Of a stretch of 64,000 nucleotides of DNA, positions 34,155 to 43,163 are shown piece by piece. Every line of letters begins with the position of its first letter. Positions within the stretch are counted from its first letter, which is position 1. This stretch comes from JAJDXW01 sp965223775. GTDB lineage: Bacteria > Pseudomonadota > Gammaproteobacteria > HK1. The notes under the pieces are model-generated. The model did not search any database. It saw nothing but the letters and a program-made list of their open reading frames with translations, and was not told where the DNA came from. Location: assembly GCA_965223775.1 (NCBI GenBank), contig OZ245021.1, forward strand, positions 5,952,001 through 6,016,000, read 5' to 3'. The position numbers and the translations under genes were made by a program.

Positions 34155-34940
34155 ATGATTGTCGAACAGATCTGGACCGGTAACGCCTATCGCAACTTCA
34201 ACTACCTCATCGCGTGCCCGGAGACCGGGGAGGCTCTCGCCGTCGACCCCCTCGACCACGAGAAGTGCCTCGCGAAGGCGAAGGAGCGGGGCTTCGAGGT
34301 GACCCAGGTCCTCAACACGCACGAGCACTTCGATCACATCGGGGGCAACGACGCGATGGTCGCGGCGACGGGAGCGAAAATCCTGGCCCACGCCAAGGCG
34401 GCGGTATCGGGCATCGACCGGGGGCTCGGAGCGGGGGACGTAATCCGCGTCGGGCGCACGGTGGAGCTCGAGTCCCTGGACACGCCGGGGCACACGATGA
34501 GCCACGTGTGTCTCCTCTCGCGGACCGAAACCCCCTCGCTCTTCTGCGGCGACACCCTGTTCAACGCGGGTGCGGGCAACTGCCACAACGGCGGGCACCC
34601 GGAAGAGCTGTACTCGACGTTCGCGGAGCAGATCTCGCAGCTCCCCGACCATACGCTCATCTACCCGGGCCACGACTACATCGAGAACAACCTCAACTTC
34701 ACCCTCGACCGCGAGCCCGACAACGCCGAGGCCAAGCGGCTGCGCGACGACGTGCGGGACCAGGACCCGAACCGGGCGATGGTGACCACGCTCGACCTCG
34801 AGAAACGGGTGAACACGTTCTTTCGCCTGACCAGTCCCTCGGTGATCGCGGCGCTGCGCGAAGCGTTCCCGGACCTTCCCGAGGACCCCGGTCCGAAGGC
34901 GGTGTTCGTGCGCCTCCGCGAACTTCGCAACCAGTGGTGA
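34155..34940 (+). CDS. metallo-beta-lactamase fold hydrolase, glyoxalase II-like
   Basis: A 261-residue MBL-fold protein related to hydroxyacylglutathione hydrolase, which cleaves S-D-lactoylglutathione. The metal motif is LNTHEHFDHIGGND, the further ligands lie in TPGHTMSHVCLL, LFCGDTLFNAGAGNC and IYPGHDYIENNL; the C-terminal helical region (DVRDQDPNRAMVTTLDLEKR) matches GloB-like substrate domains. Start ATG 34155 follows an AAGAGG site. It is followed 5 bases later by a VOC (glyoxalase I-fold) gene, fitting a methylglyoxal-type detoxification pair. Confidence 0.9.
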   Translation: MIVEQIWTGNAYRNFNYLIACPETGEALAVDPLDHEKCLAKAKERGFEVTQVLNTHEHFDHIGGNDAMVAATGAKILAHAKAAVSGIDRGLGAGDVIRVGRTVELESLDTPGHTMSHVCLLSRTETPSLFCGDTLFNAGAGNCHNGGHPEELYSTFAEQISQLPDHTLIYPGHDYIENNLNFTLDREPDNAEAKRLRDDVRDQDPNRAMVTTLDLEKRVNTFFRLTSPSVIAALREAFPDLPEDPGPKAVFVRLRELRNQW

Positions 34941-34945
34941 GCGCC

Positions 34946-35458
34946 ATGGTCCCCATCATCGGCCTCGATCACGTCGTGCTCCGGGTCCGCGATCTGGACG
35001 CGATGCTTCACTTCTATCGCGACACCCTGGGATGTCCCGTCGAGCGCGAGCTCGACATCGGGCTGGTGCAGCTTCGCGCCGGGTCCTCCCTCATCGATCT
35101 CGTCCCCGTCGACAGCGAGCTCGGCCGCACGGGCGGCGGCCCGCCGGACGGCCCCCGAAACATGGACCACTTCTGCCTTCAGGTGGAACCGTTCGAGGAG
35201 GAGGCCATCCGCGCGACGCTCGCGGCTCGCGGCTACCAGGCGGGTCCGGTCGAGTCCCGTTACGGAGCGCGGGGCGACGGACCGTCCATCTACGTCGAGG
35301 ACCCCGAGGGCAACACCGTCGAGCTCAAGGGCCCGCCGTTCGCGGCCGTCGAGGCCGTCGAGGCCGTCGAGGCCGTCGAGGCCGTCGAGACCGACGATGC
35401 CATTCAGCGGATGCCCCGCTCTCCCGGCGGGGCGGCGGGGACGGGCCACCAGCAGTGA
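34946..35458 (+). CDS. VOC superfamily protein (glyoxalase I-like) with an (EAV)n tail
   Basis: A 170-residue protein. The VOC fold is seen in IIGLDHVVLRVRDLDAMLHF, CPVERELDIGLVQLRAGSSL, MDHFCLQVEPFEEEAI and YVEDPEGNTVELKGPP, with metal-ligand positions H, H and E. It may be glyoxalase I or a related lyase. The C-terminus carries five EAV repeats from a 9-bp tandem repeat, an addition outside the domain. It starts 5 bases after the MBL gene stop and overlaps the carboxylase remnant by a GTGA. Confidence 0.85.
   Translation: MVPIIGLDHVVLRVRDLDAMLHFYRDTLGCPVERELDIGLVQLRAGSSLIDLVPVDSELGRTGGGPPDGPRNMDHFCLQVEPFEEEAIRATLAARGYQAGPVESRYGARGDGPSIYVEDPEGNTVELKGPPFAAVEAVEAVEAVEAVETDDAIQRMPRSPGGAAGTGHQQ
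35345..35389 (+). repeat. five tandem copies of GCCGTCGAG
   Basis: A 9-bp microsatellite inside the VOC gene, encoding (A/E)VE repeats. All five copies are identical, so length variation between strains is likely. Confidence 0.9.
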
Positions 35459-35682
35459 GCGAGCGGGCCGGCTGGAAGGCCGAGGTCGAGGAGGTCCACT
35501 ACCGGCGAGAGCTCGCGAAGGCGCAAGGCGGACCGGAGGGCATCGCGCGGCAGCGACGGCGCGGCCTTTCCACCATCCGCGAGCGCATCGACGGATTGCT
35601 CGACACCGGCTCGTTCCGCGAGCACGGCGACCTTGGGAGCGCGAAGCGACAGATTGGCGTCCGCCAGCCAGGAAATTGGTGA
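35455..35682 (+). pseudogene. N-terminal remnant of an acyl-CoA carboxylase carboxyltransferase subunit
   Basis: The frame starts at a GTG overlapping the VOC stop and reads GWKAEVEEVHYRRELAKAQG, GIARQRRRGLSTIRERIDGL and DTGSFREHGDLG. That is the start of propionyl- or methylcrotonyl-CoA carboxylase beta subunits (usually about 510 residues). The similarity ends after about 60 residues at GSAKRQIG and the frame closes at 35682. The catalytic domain is missing. Confidence 0.65.
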
Positions 35683-35868
35683 GATATCGTGGCAAGCCGC
35701 GATTGATCGAGATCCTTCGCCCCGGATTCGATCGCAGGGGTTGAATTTTCGGCGCTCGCTCCTACGTGAAAGCCGGTATCTCTTTCTCGCCCGGTCCACG
35801 GGTGGGCTCCGGCCGTCGCGGGCCGGGGAAGATTCTTCCTCGCCGGGGCGGGGGAACAAGGCGGAGAA

Positions 35869-36834
35869 ATGACCGAACTGGTCCAGATCGAGAACCTCGT
35901 CAAGCACTTCGGGCCGATCAAGGCGGTCGACGGGGTGAGCTTTGCGGTCGGCCGGGGCGAAGTCCTCGGGTTCCTCGGCCCCAATGGCGCCGGGAAGTCG
36001 ACCACGATGAAGGTCGTCACCGGCTTCCTCCCGGCCGATTCCGGCCGGGTCGCGGTGGGCGGCGAGGACATCGCAGCCAACCCGATCGCCGTCAAGCGCC
36101 GCATCGGCTACCTCCCCGAGGGGGCTCCGCTGTACTCCGACATGACGACCCGCGCCTTCCTCGAATTCGCGGCCGGCATCCGGGGGTTCCGGGGAGACGA
36201 GAAGCGCCGACGGGTAGACGAGACCGTAGCCCGGGTCCAGATCGAGAGCGTGCTCGAGCAGCCGATCGAGACGCTCTCCAAGGGATTCAAGCGACGGGTG
36301 GGTCTCGCTCAGTCGATCCTCCACGACCCCGAAGTGCTCATCCTCGACGAGCCGACGGACGGACTCGATCCCAACCAGAAGCACGAGGTGCGGTCCCTCA
36401 TTCGTGAGATGGCGCCGCGCAAGGCGATCATCCTCTCCACCCACCTGCTCGAAGAGGTCGACGCGGTGTGCTCGCGCGCGGTCATCATCTCCGCTGGCCG
36501 GATCGTGAGCGACGGCACCCCGCAAGAGCTCCATGCCCGGGCGGACGGCCATAACGCGGTGACCCTCTCGCTGCGGGGGGTCGGGCCCGAGAGCGCCCGG
36601 GCGGCGCTCGCGGCGGTGGAGGGAGTGCGGTCGGTCGAAGAGGTGGGCGGCGATGGGGCCAGCGAGACCGGGGTCCGGCTCCGCGTCCGGCCCGAGAGCG
36701 GCCGCGCCGTCGCGGTCGAGGTGAGCCGGGTCGCGCGCGAGCACGGCTGGCAGGTCGAGGAGCTGACGGTGGACCGCGGACGGCTGGAAGAGGTCTTCCG
36801 GGCGATCACCGCACCCGACCAGACCCGATCCTGA
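35869..36834 (+). CDS. ABC transporter ATP-binding protein, Gld-type
   Basis: A 321-residue ATPase. Walker A GPNGAGKST (residues 37-45), signature LSKGFKRRVGLAQ, Walker B VLILDEPTDGLDP and the H-loop STHLLEEVDA are intact; a C-terminal 90-residue domain follows as in GldA/CcmA/DrrA-type exporters. It energises the permease encoded 24 bases downstream. Together with the next three genes it forms an operon of the GldA-GldF-GldG-DUF4340 kind, widespread outside gliding bacteria, with undefined substrate. Confidence 0.92.
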   Translation: MTELVQIENLVKHFGPIKAVDGVSFAVGRGEVLGFLGPNGAGKSTTMKVVTGFLPADSGRVAVGGEDIAANPIAVKRRIGYLPEGAPLYSDMTTRAFLEFAAGIRGFRGDEKRRRVDETVARVQIESVLEQPIETLSKGFKRRVGLAQSILHDPEVLILDEPTDGLDPNQKHEVRSLIREMAPRKAIILSTHLLEEVDAVCSRAVIISAGRIVSDGTPQELHARADGHNAVTLSLRGVGPESARAALAAVEGVRSVEEVGGDGASETGVRLRVRPESGRAVAVEVSRVAREHGWQVEELTVDRGRLEEVFRAITAPDQTRS

Positions 36835-36858
36835 GCCCGTTCATTCCGAGGTAGAGCG

Positions 36859-37593
36859 TTGGCCAACGTCCTGGTGATCTTCAGACGCGAGTTCCAGGGG
36901 TACTTCGCGACCCCCATCGCCTACGTGTTCATGGGCGTGTTCGTGGCCCTCGCCGGGGTGTTCACGATGTACATCGGCGGGTTCTTCGTCCGCGGCCAGG
37001 CCGACCTCACCGCATTCTTCGGCTTTCATCCCTGGCTGTACCTGTTCCTGATCCCCGCCCTGGCGATGCGGCTGTGGGCGGAGGAGCGCCGCGCGGGGAC
37101 GATCGAGCTGCTGCTCACCCTCCCGGTCACGATGACCCAGGCGGTCATGGGCAAGTTCCTCGCCGCCTGGCTGTTCACCGCGATCGCCCTCGCGCTCACC
37201 TTTCCGGTCTGGATCACGGTCAACTACCTCGGCGATCCCGACAACGGGATCATCCTCACCGGCTATCTCGGCAGCCTGCTCATGGCGGGCGCCTACCTCG
37301 CCATCGGGTCGTGCATTTCCGCCCTCACCCGCAACCAAGTCATCGCGTTCGTGTTGAGCGCGGTGGTGTGCCTGCTGTTCGTGCTGAGCGGATACCCCCT
37401 GGTGCTCGACGTGTTCAGCGCCTGGGCTCCCCCGTTCCTGGTGGAGACCATCAGCTCCTTCAGCTTCCTCGGGCATTTCGAGGACATCATCAAGGGCGTC
37501 ATCGATCTTCGCGACATCGTGTACTTCGCCTCCCTGATCGCGTTGTGGCTGTTCGTGAACGTAGTGGCCCTGGAAGTCAGCAAGGCGCGCTAG
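36859..37593 (+). CDS. ABC-2 type permease, GldF-like
   Basis: A 244-residue integral membrane protein, starting at a TTG with GAGGTAGAG upstream. It begins with a short cytoplasmic segment VLVIFRREFQGYFATP and has six hydrophobic helices, with the conserved RLWAEERRAGTIELLLTLPV coupling segment after helix 2. It is the transmembrane half of the exporter powered by the preceding ATPase. Confidence 0.9.
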   Translation: MANVLVIFRREFQGYFATPIAYVFMGVFVALAGVFTMYIGGFFVRGQADLTAFFGFHPWLYLFLIPALAMRLWAEERRAGTIELLLTLPVTMTQAVMGKFLAAWLFTAIALALTFPVWITVNYLGDPDNGIILTGYLGSLLMAGAYLAIGSCISALTRNQVIAFVLSAVVCLLFVLSGYPLVLDVFSAWAPPFLVETISSFSFLGHFEDIIKGVIDLRDIVYFASLIALWLFVNVVALEVSKAR

Positions 37594-37645
37594 GGGCTCC
37601 GGGAAACCGCGGCGCAAGCGAGGAAAGAGGAGAGAGGAGAGAGAC

Positions 37646-39598
37646 TTGGGCGGCAGGACTTACACGATCGGCGGCATCGTGCTCGCGGTGGCGGCATTCC
37701 TCGCCTTGAACATGTTCGCCAACCAGGCCCTCACCCGGTTCCGGCTCGATCTCACCGAGCAGCGGCTGTTCACCCTGTCCGAGGGCACCCGCAACATCGT
37801 CCGGGGGCTCGACGAGCCGGTGACGCTGCGCCTGTACGTGTCGCGCTCGCTCGCGAGCCGCCTGCCGGCGGTTTCCGGCTACGTCGCGCGGGTACGCGAC
37901 CTCCTCCGGGAATACGAACACGCCGCGGACGGAAAGATCATCCTCACCGTGCTCGACCCGGAGCCGTTCTCCGAGGTGGAAGACCGGGCCGTCGCCTTCG
38001 GCCTGAGCGGCATTCCGCTTCTCGACGGAGAGTCCACGTTCTATTTCGGACTGGTCGGCACCAACACCCTCGACGACGAGGAGGTCATCCCCCGCTTCAC
38101 GCCCGCGCGCGAGGAGTTCCTGGAGTACGACCTCACCAAGATGATCCACACCCTCGGGCAAGCCGCGCGACCGGTCATCGGGCTGCTCACCACCCTGCCC
38201 CTCGACGGCCAGAGCCGCCAGGCGATGATGACCGGCCGGCCTCCTCAGCCGTGGTTGATCCTCGAGCGGATCGAGGAGCTGTTCGAGGTGCGGCGCCTGT
38301 CCGCCGCCGGTCTCGAGCGGGTGGAGGACGACGTGGACGCGCTCATGGTGGTGCACCCGAAGAGGCTGCCCGACGGGACTCGCTACGCCATCGACCAGTT
38401 CGTCCTCGGCGGCGGACACGCCCTCGTCTTCGTGGACCCGAACGCGGAGGCGGACATGGTGCCGACCATCCCGGGGCTGCCGCCCGCCCCCGGCAAGTCG
38501 GAGCTCGAGGATCTCCTGGCCGCCTGGGGCCTCGAGCTCGACACCACCCTCACCGTCGGCGACATGCAGATCGGCGCCGACGTCCAGGCCCAGGTGGGAG
38601 ACCGCGTCGCCACCATCCGGTACCCGGTGTGGATGAACGTTCCGGCGCCGCTGCTCAACCGCGAAGACGTGGTCACCGCCGATCTCGGAAATCTCACCTT
38701 CGGCACGGCGGGGGCGCTGGTGACGCTTCCGGACACCGGACTGACGGTGGACCCGCTCGCGCGCACGACCCCGGCGGGCGCCGGCCTCGTCGACACCAAC
38801 CTGGTGGGACCGATGGCGGACCTCGAGCGGCTGATGCGCGACTTCCGCCCGGACGGGACCTCCTACGTGCTTGCCGCGCGGGTCGGCGGGAGGGCGGCGA
38901 GCGCATTTGCGGATGGCCCCCCCCCGCCCCCGGAGACCGGAGACGAGGGAACGGGCGAAGGCGAAGGCGAAGGAACCGAATCGCAGAGCTCCGCAACGGC
39001 CGAGGCGCCGGCGTCCACCCACCTCGGCGAGGGGGAGATCAACGTCATCGTGGTCGGCGATACCGACCTTCTGCAGGACCATTTCTGGGTGCAGCGGCAG
39101 AACGTGTTCGGCCGGAGCATACCCATACCCATCTCGGGCAACGGAAGCCTCGTCATCAACGCCCTCGACAACCTGACGGGGAGCGGCGACCTCATCGGGA
39201 TCCGCAGCCGCGGGCGTTTTCTCCGCCCCTTCACCGTCTTCAACGAACTTCGCCAGGAAGCGGAGCTGCGCTTCCGGGAGAAGGAGAAGGAGCTGCTGCA
39301 ACGTCTCGAGGAGACCGAGGCACGGCTTTCCGTGCTTCGCACCGGAGAGGGCGACGAGATCGTCCTGACCGAGGACCAGCGCAACGCGATCACCGAGTTC
39401 ACGAACGAGCGGGTCCGCATCCGCCGCGAGCTGCGGGACGTGCGCCATTCGCTCCGCCAGGACATCGAAGCCCTGGAGGCCTCGCTCAAGTTCATCAACA
39501 TCGGCCTCATCCCGATCGTGATCGGGATCGGAGGGCTGCTGGCCGGCCTGCACCGAATGCGGCGGCGGCGCACCGCCATGCGCTCCGGCGCGGTCTGA
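37646..39598 (+). CDS. Gld-type ABC transporter auxiliary protein (GldG-like)
   Basis: A 650-residue protein, TTG start at 37646. One N-terminal helix (IGGIVLAVAAFLALNMFANQ) is followed by a periplasmic ABC_transp_aux region: LTEQRLFTLSEGTRNIVRGL, VLDPEPFSEVEDRAVAFGLS and GDTDLLQDHFWVQRQ, then a coiled coil (about 535-610) and a C-terminal helix VIGIGGLLAGLHRM. A 20-residue glycine/glutamate linker (TGDEGTGEGEGEGTE) interrupts the middle. It belongs to the exporter operon and probably links the permease to periplasmic partners. Confidence 0.88.
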   Translation: MGGRTYTIGGIVLAVAAFLALNMFANQALTRFRLDLTEQRLFTLSEGTRNIVRGLDEPVTLRLYVSRSLASRLPAVSGYVARVRDLLREYEHAADGKIILTVLDPEPFSEVEDRAVAFGLSGIPLLDGESTFYFGLVGTNTLDDEEVIPRFTPAREEFLEYDLTKMIHTLGQAARPVIGLLTTLPLDGQSRQAMMTGRPPQPWLILERIEELFEVRRLSAAGLERVEDDVDALMVVHPKRLPDGTRYAIDQFVLGGGHALVFVDPNAEADMVPTIPGLPPAPGKSELEDLLAAWGLELDTTLTVGDMQIGADVQAQVGDRVATIRYPVWMNVPAPLLNREDVVTADLGNLTFGTAGALVTLPDTGLTVDPLARTTPAGAGLVDTNLVGPMADLERLMRDFRPDGTSYVLAARVGGRAASAFADGPPPPPETGDEGTGEGEGEGTESQSSATAEAPASTHLGEGEINVIVVGDTDLLQDHFWVQRQNVFGRSIPIPISGNGSLVINALDNLTGSGDLIGIRSRGRFLRPFTVFNELRQEAELRFREKEKELLQRLEETEARLSVLRTGEGDEIVLTEDQRNAITEFTNERVRIRRELRDVRHSLRQDIEALEASLKFINIGLIPIVIGIGGLLAGLHRMRRRRTAMRSGAV

Positions 39599-39607
39599 GA
39601 GCGAAGC

Positions 39608-40720
39608 ATGCAACGGTATCGAACCCTCATCGTCCTTGCGGTTCTGGTCGCGGTCGCCGTCGCGGCGGCGATCCTGGTCCAGCGCGAGGACTCCGGCATC
39701 GCGAAGAGCGGCGAGAAGCTGCTCCCCGGCCTGCTGGAGCGGCTCGGTGAGGTGACGCGCATCGAAGCCACCCACAAGGGCGGGACCATCACCCTCTCCC
39801 TCGCGGACGCAAGCTGGTCGGTCACCGACCGTCACGGCTATCCGGCAGAGAAGTCGGAGGTCCGCGGACTGCTTGTCGGCGCCGCCGAGCTCGCCCGCGT
39901 CGAGCCGAAGACGGCGCAGCCGGAACACTACGCAAAGCTGGAACTGGAGGATCCGACCGACACGGAGGGAGAGTCCTTCGGCTACGTGCTGAAGGACGCC
40001 GGGGGCAAGACCGTCGCGAACCTCGTGGTCGGCAAGCGGCGATTCGTGTCGACCGGCACGGACGTCGACGAGTACTTCGTCCGGGTCGCCGGCGACCCGC
40101 GCGCGTGGCTCGTATCGGGCAAGATCCCGCGCAATCGCCGGGCCATCGACTGGCTGCAGCGCGAAGTCATCAAGATCGACCAGATGCGCGTGCGCCGCGT
40201 CGCGGTGACCCATCCGGACGGGACCGTCGTGCGGGTTGCGAAGGCGTCCCCCAAGGAGACCGACTTCGCGCTCGAAGGCATTCCGGACGGCCACGAAGTC
40301 GAGGAGCCTTTTTCGGTGCACGCAATCGGCACCGCTGCCGCCACGTTCACCTTGAACGACGTGGCGCGGCCGGAGGAAGTCGACTTCGACGCCGACGGGA
40401 TCGAGATCGTTGCGGATACCTTCGACGGACTCCGGCTCAAGGTGCGCACCGGAGCCCTCGAAGACCGGACCTTCGTGCGCATGGCCGCGGAGTTCGATCC
40501 CGCCCTTGTCGTCTCCGAGACGACCGAGTCGCTGCTGGACGAGGCAGCGGCGCGCGAGGAGGTGAACAAGCTGACCCGGCGCTGGGAGGGCTGGGCCTAC
40601 GAGATCTCCGAGTACACGCTCAACAACCTGCGAAAGAAGGTCGAGGACATGGTGAAGCCCATCGAGGACGAGCCGGCAGGAGCGGCGCCAGCCGCCTTCC
40701 CCGCTCCGTCCTCGGGCTGA
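39608..40720 (+). CDS. DUF4340 domain protein
   Basis: A 370-residue protein anchored by one N-terminal helix (LIVLAVLVAVAVAAAILVQR). The periplasmic part contains repeated beta units typical of DUF4340: GGTITLSLADASWSVTDRHG, YPAEKSEVRGLLVGAAELAR, VANLVVGKRRFVS, VSGKIPRNRRAIDWLQREVI. DUF4340 genes regularly follow GldG-like genes. Function unknown; inferred accessory of the exporter. It starts 9 bases after the GldG-like stop. Confidence 0.88.
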   Translation: MQRYRTLIVLAVLVAVAVAAAILVQREDSGIAKSGEKLLPGLLERLGEVTRIEATHKGGTITLSLADASWSVTDRHGYPAEKSEVRGLLVGAAELARVEPKTAQPEHYAKLELEDPTDTEGESFGYVLKDAGGKTVANLVVGKRRFVSTGTDVDEYFVRVAGDPRAWLVSGKIPRNRRAIDWLQREVIKIDQMRVRRVAVTHPDGTVVRVAKASPKETDFALEGIPDGHEVEEPFSVHAIGTAAATFTLNDVARPEEVDFDADGIEIVADTFDGLRLKVRTGALEDRTFVRMAAEFDPALVVSETTESLLDEAAAREEVNKLTRRWEGWAYEISEYTLNNLRKKVEDMVKPIEDEPAGAAPAAFPAPSSG

Positions 40721-40985
40721 CGCCCGCGCGCCGCGTGCCGCCCCTTCGCGCGCCGCCTGCGGCACGACGCATGCATGCATGCCTGCGTCCTTGCCGCCAC
40801 CGGCGGCCGATATCCCGCCGCCCGGGCGCCGCCGGGCCTCGGCCCGCCGAGGGAACGGGCGCCGCGGGGCGTACTCCGGCCGCAAGGTCCATGGAGAATA
40901 CTCGCGGCGGCACGCGCGGCGCCCGCCCCGGGTGCGGGCCTGCCTGACCGCCCGCCTCTCGTTCCCGCCAACAGGAGGACATCCA

Positions 40986-41591
40986 TTGTCCCTGTTCATC
41001 GTCCGCCACGGCGAGACCGACGGCAACGCCTCGCGCATGGTCCAGTCGCCGCAGACCCCCCTCAACGCACGGGGGCTCGCCCAGGCCGAGGCGCTCGCGA
41101 AACGGCTCGCCCGGGAGGGCGTCGCCCATATCCTGGTGAGCGACTACTCCCGGGCGCGAATGACCGCCGATGCGGTGCGCCGCGCGACCGGAGCACCGGT
41201 CGAGGTCGACGTGCGGCTTCGCGAACGCAACTTCGGAGACTGGTGCGGGCGGTCCCACGACGAGGTCCCCGACTTTCTCGACGACGGTGTGGTTCCTCCG
41301 AACGGCGAGAGCTGGGAGGCGTTCCACGCGCGCGCCGATGCCGCCTGGGAACGCATCGCCCGGCAGGCGAAGGAAACCGCCGGCAACGTGGTGGCGGTGA
41401 CCCACGGCCTGGTGTGCTACTCCTTCGCGCTCAACCACCTCGCCCTCCCGGCGGGCATCGAGGCGGACCGCGGATTCCACAACACCTCGGTCACGGTGAC
41501 GGAATCGCGCGCGCCGTGGGCCGTCGCCACCCTGAACTGCACGGCCCACCTGGAGGACGCGATCGATTCGCGGGTAGCCGTCGCGTCCTGA
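40986..41591 (+). CDS. histidine phosphatase family protein
   Basis: A 201-residue phosphoglycerate-mutase-like phosphatase. The phosphohistidine motif FIVRHGETDGNASRM, SDYSRARMTADAV, RERNFGDWCGR and the second catalytic histidine in VVAVTHGLVC are present. The TTG at 40986 follows an excellent AGGAGG site. The physiological substrate is unknown; such proteins act on small phosphorylated metabolites. It is separated by 265 bases from the exporter operon. Confidence 0.9.
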   Translation: MSLFIVRHGETDGNASRMVQSPQTPLNARGLAQAEALAKRLAREGVAHILVSDYSRARMTADAVRRATGAPVEVDVRLRERNFGDWCGRSHDEVPDFLDDGVVPPNGESWEAFHARADAAWERIARQAKETAGNVVAVTHGLVCYSFALNHLALPAGIEADRGFHNTSVTVTESRAPWAVATLNCTAHLEDAIDSRVAVAS

Positions 41592-41787
41592 GCGGAGACT
41601 TCGACCCGCGCCGCACGCCCGGCCCGGTGGGTCGCCCGAGCGCCCGCGGCACCGGAGCGCCCGCGCCGGAAAGGACGGCGGAGGCGCGCGTGGACGCCGC
41701 GGCGAAGCGTCCGCGGCCCGACGCCGGGAGGAGCCGGCGGCATCGGCGCGGAGCCGGCGGCAGGTGCCGGCGAGCCCCGCTGACGAA

Positions 41788-42759
41788 TCAACCCCCGGAT
41801 CCGGACGGACCGCCGGTACCCGGACGATAGCCCTCCCCCTCGTACTTGCGCCCCACGTGGTCTTCCGGGAGATAGCGGATCTCGAGCTCGCGGATCCCGC
41901 CGATCCCGGTGAACTCGTACCAGTTCTCCATGGGATGGCCCTTCAAGGTCTCGATGTGCTCGCGCTCGAAGGCGGTGCCGCGCGCCCTCAGCCCTTCCAG
42001 GAAATCGCGCTCCGCCCGCGCCCCCGCGCGCAGCATCGCGAGCGGGAAGATGGCGACGCCGAATCCGATCCGCTGCAGGAACTCGAGCGGCATCTTCGGA
42101 GTGGTGCGCCGCGCCGCGTAGCCTCCCATGTTCATCATCTTCGGCCCCGGCACCGAGCGGGCGAACGCCTCGAACTCCTCCTCGGAGAGAAGGGCGTCGG
42201 GAAACGTCACGTCCGCGCCGGCCTCGCGGTAGCGGTTGGCGCGCTCGATCGCCGCATCGAGCCCCGCCGGGCCGCGCGCGTCGGTGCGCGCGATGAGGAC
42301 GAGGTCGTCGTCCCGCCTCGCGTCGGCGGCGGCCCGGAGCTTCCCTTCCATCTCCTCGCAGGGAACGAGCTCCTTTCCCTGGATGTGACCGCAACGCTTG
42401 GGATTGACCTGGTCCTCGAGATGGATGGCGGCCACCCCCGCGGCCTCGAACTCGTGCACCGTGCGGATCACGTTGATCGCGTTGCCGTAGCCGGTGTCCG
42501 CATCGCAGATGACGGGAACCGACACCGCTTCGGCGAGGTAGTGGGCCATCATCGTCATCTCGCCCATGGTGAGGAGGCCCACGTCCGGCTTCCCGAGCAG
42601 GGTGTTGGCGACCCCGGAGCCGGTCATGTAGACGGCCGGGAATCCCGCCTCCTCCACGAGCCGCGCGGCCAGCGCATTCCAGGCTCCGGGAACCGCGGCC
42701 AGCTCCCCCGATGCAAGCATGGCCCGCAGCGCCTTTCGCTTCGATTTCGCGTCGTTCAT
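41788..42759 (-). CDS. isocitrate lyase/PEP mutase family protein
   Basis: A 323-residue TIM-barrel enzyme. Landmarks: VPGAWNALAARLVEEAGFPA, TGSGVANTLLGKPDVGLL, CDADTGYGNAINVIRTV with the Mg-binding acids, AIHLEDQVNPKRCGH with the catalytic loop (KRCGH), and LIARTDARGPAGLD. Relatives are methylisocitrate lyase, oxaloacetate decarboxylase and carboxyvinyl-phosphonate mutases; the exact reaction cannot be assigned. ATG at 42759; the open frame upstream is not conserved. Divergent from the MotA/TolQ-like gene. Confidence 0.9.
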   Translation of the reverse strand: MNDAKSKRKALRAMLASGELAAVPGAWNALAARLVEEAGFPAVYMTGSGVANTLLGKPDVGLLTMGEMTMMAHYLAEAVSVPVICDADTGYGNAINVIRTVHEFEAAGVAAIHLEDQVNPKRCGHIQGKELVPCEEMEGKLRAAADARRDDDLVLIARTDARGPAGLDAAIERANRYREAGADVTFPDALLSEEEFEAFARSVPGPKMMNMGGYAARRTTPKMPLEFLQRIGFGVAIFPLAMLRAGARAERDFLEGLRARGTAFEREHIETLKGHPMENWYEFTGIGGIRELEIRYLPEDHVGRKYEGEGYRPGTGGPSGSGG

Positions 42760-42761
42760 CA

Positions 42762-43163
42762 GGTCTCGTCCTCGGCTCCGGCTCCAGATTGGCGGCCGCC
42801 CGCGCGCGGCGGAGTCTCCATCCGGGCTCCGTCCGCCCTGATTCAGGTCCTCGGCCCCACCCGGCGAGTCAACATGAACGCCGCCATGCCCACGATGATC
42901 GGCAAGCCCTCGGCGCCGGCCCGCCCGGCGAGTTTGCGCGCGGCCCGACATCCCCGCAAGCGCCCCCACAAGCGCCCCCGCAAGCACCCCAGCCGCCCGC
43001 CGGGGCCGATGTCCGCGTCGACGGAGGGCGCCGCGGGCAAACCCGTGATCGAGGACGAGGCCGGGCGGCCTATAATTCCGCCCCGCACGGCAGGCGGGAA
43101 ACGGGGCCGGGCCAAGCGGGCGGCCAGCCGGCGCCGCGGACGCCCGCCCCGGCGGGGGGAAGG
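42762..43163. other. intergenic between divergent genes
   Basis: About 400 bases. A C-rich stretch near 42958-42990 repeats (C)CCCCACAAGCG-like units. I see no gene. It should hold promoters for the lyase-family gene (left) and the channel operon (right). Confidence 0.35.

Noticed and set aside
37577..41065. 1162-codon minus-strand ORF
   Set aside because: It lies opposite the GldG-like and DUF4340 genes; its composition (HVD/RVRV repeats) is that of a GC-rich shadow.
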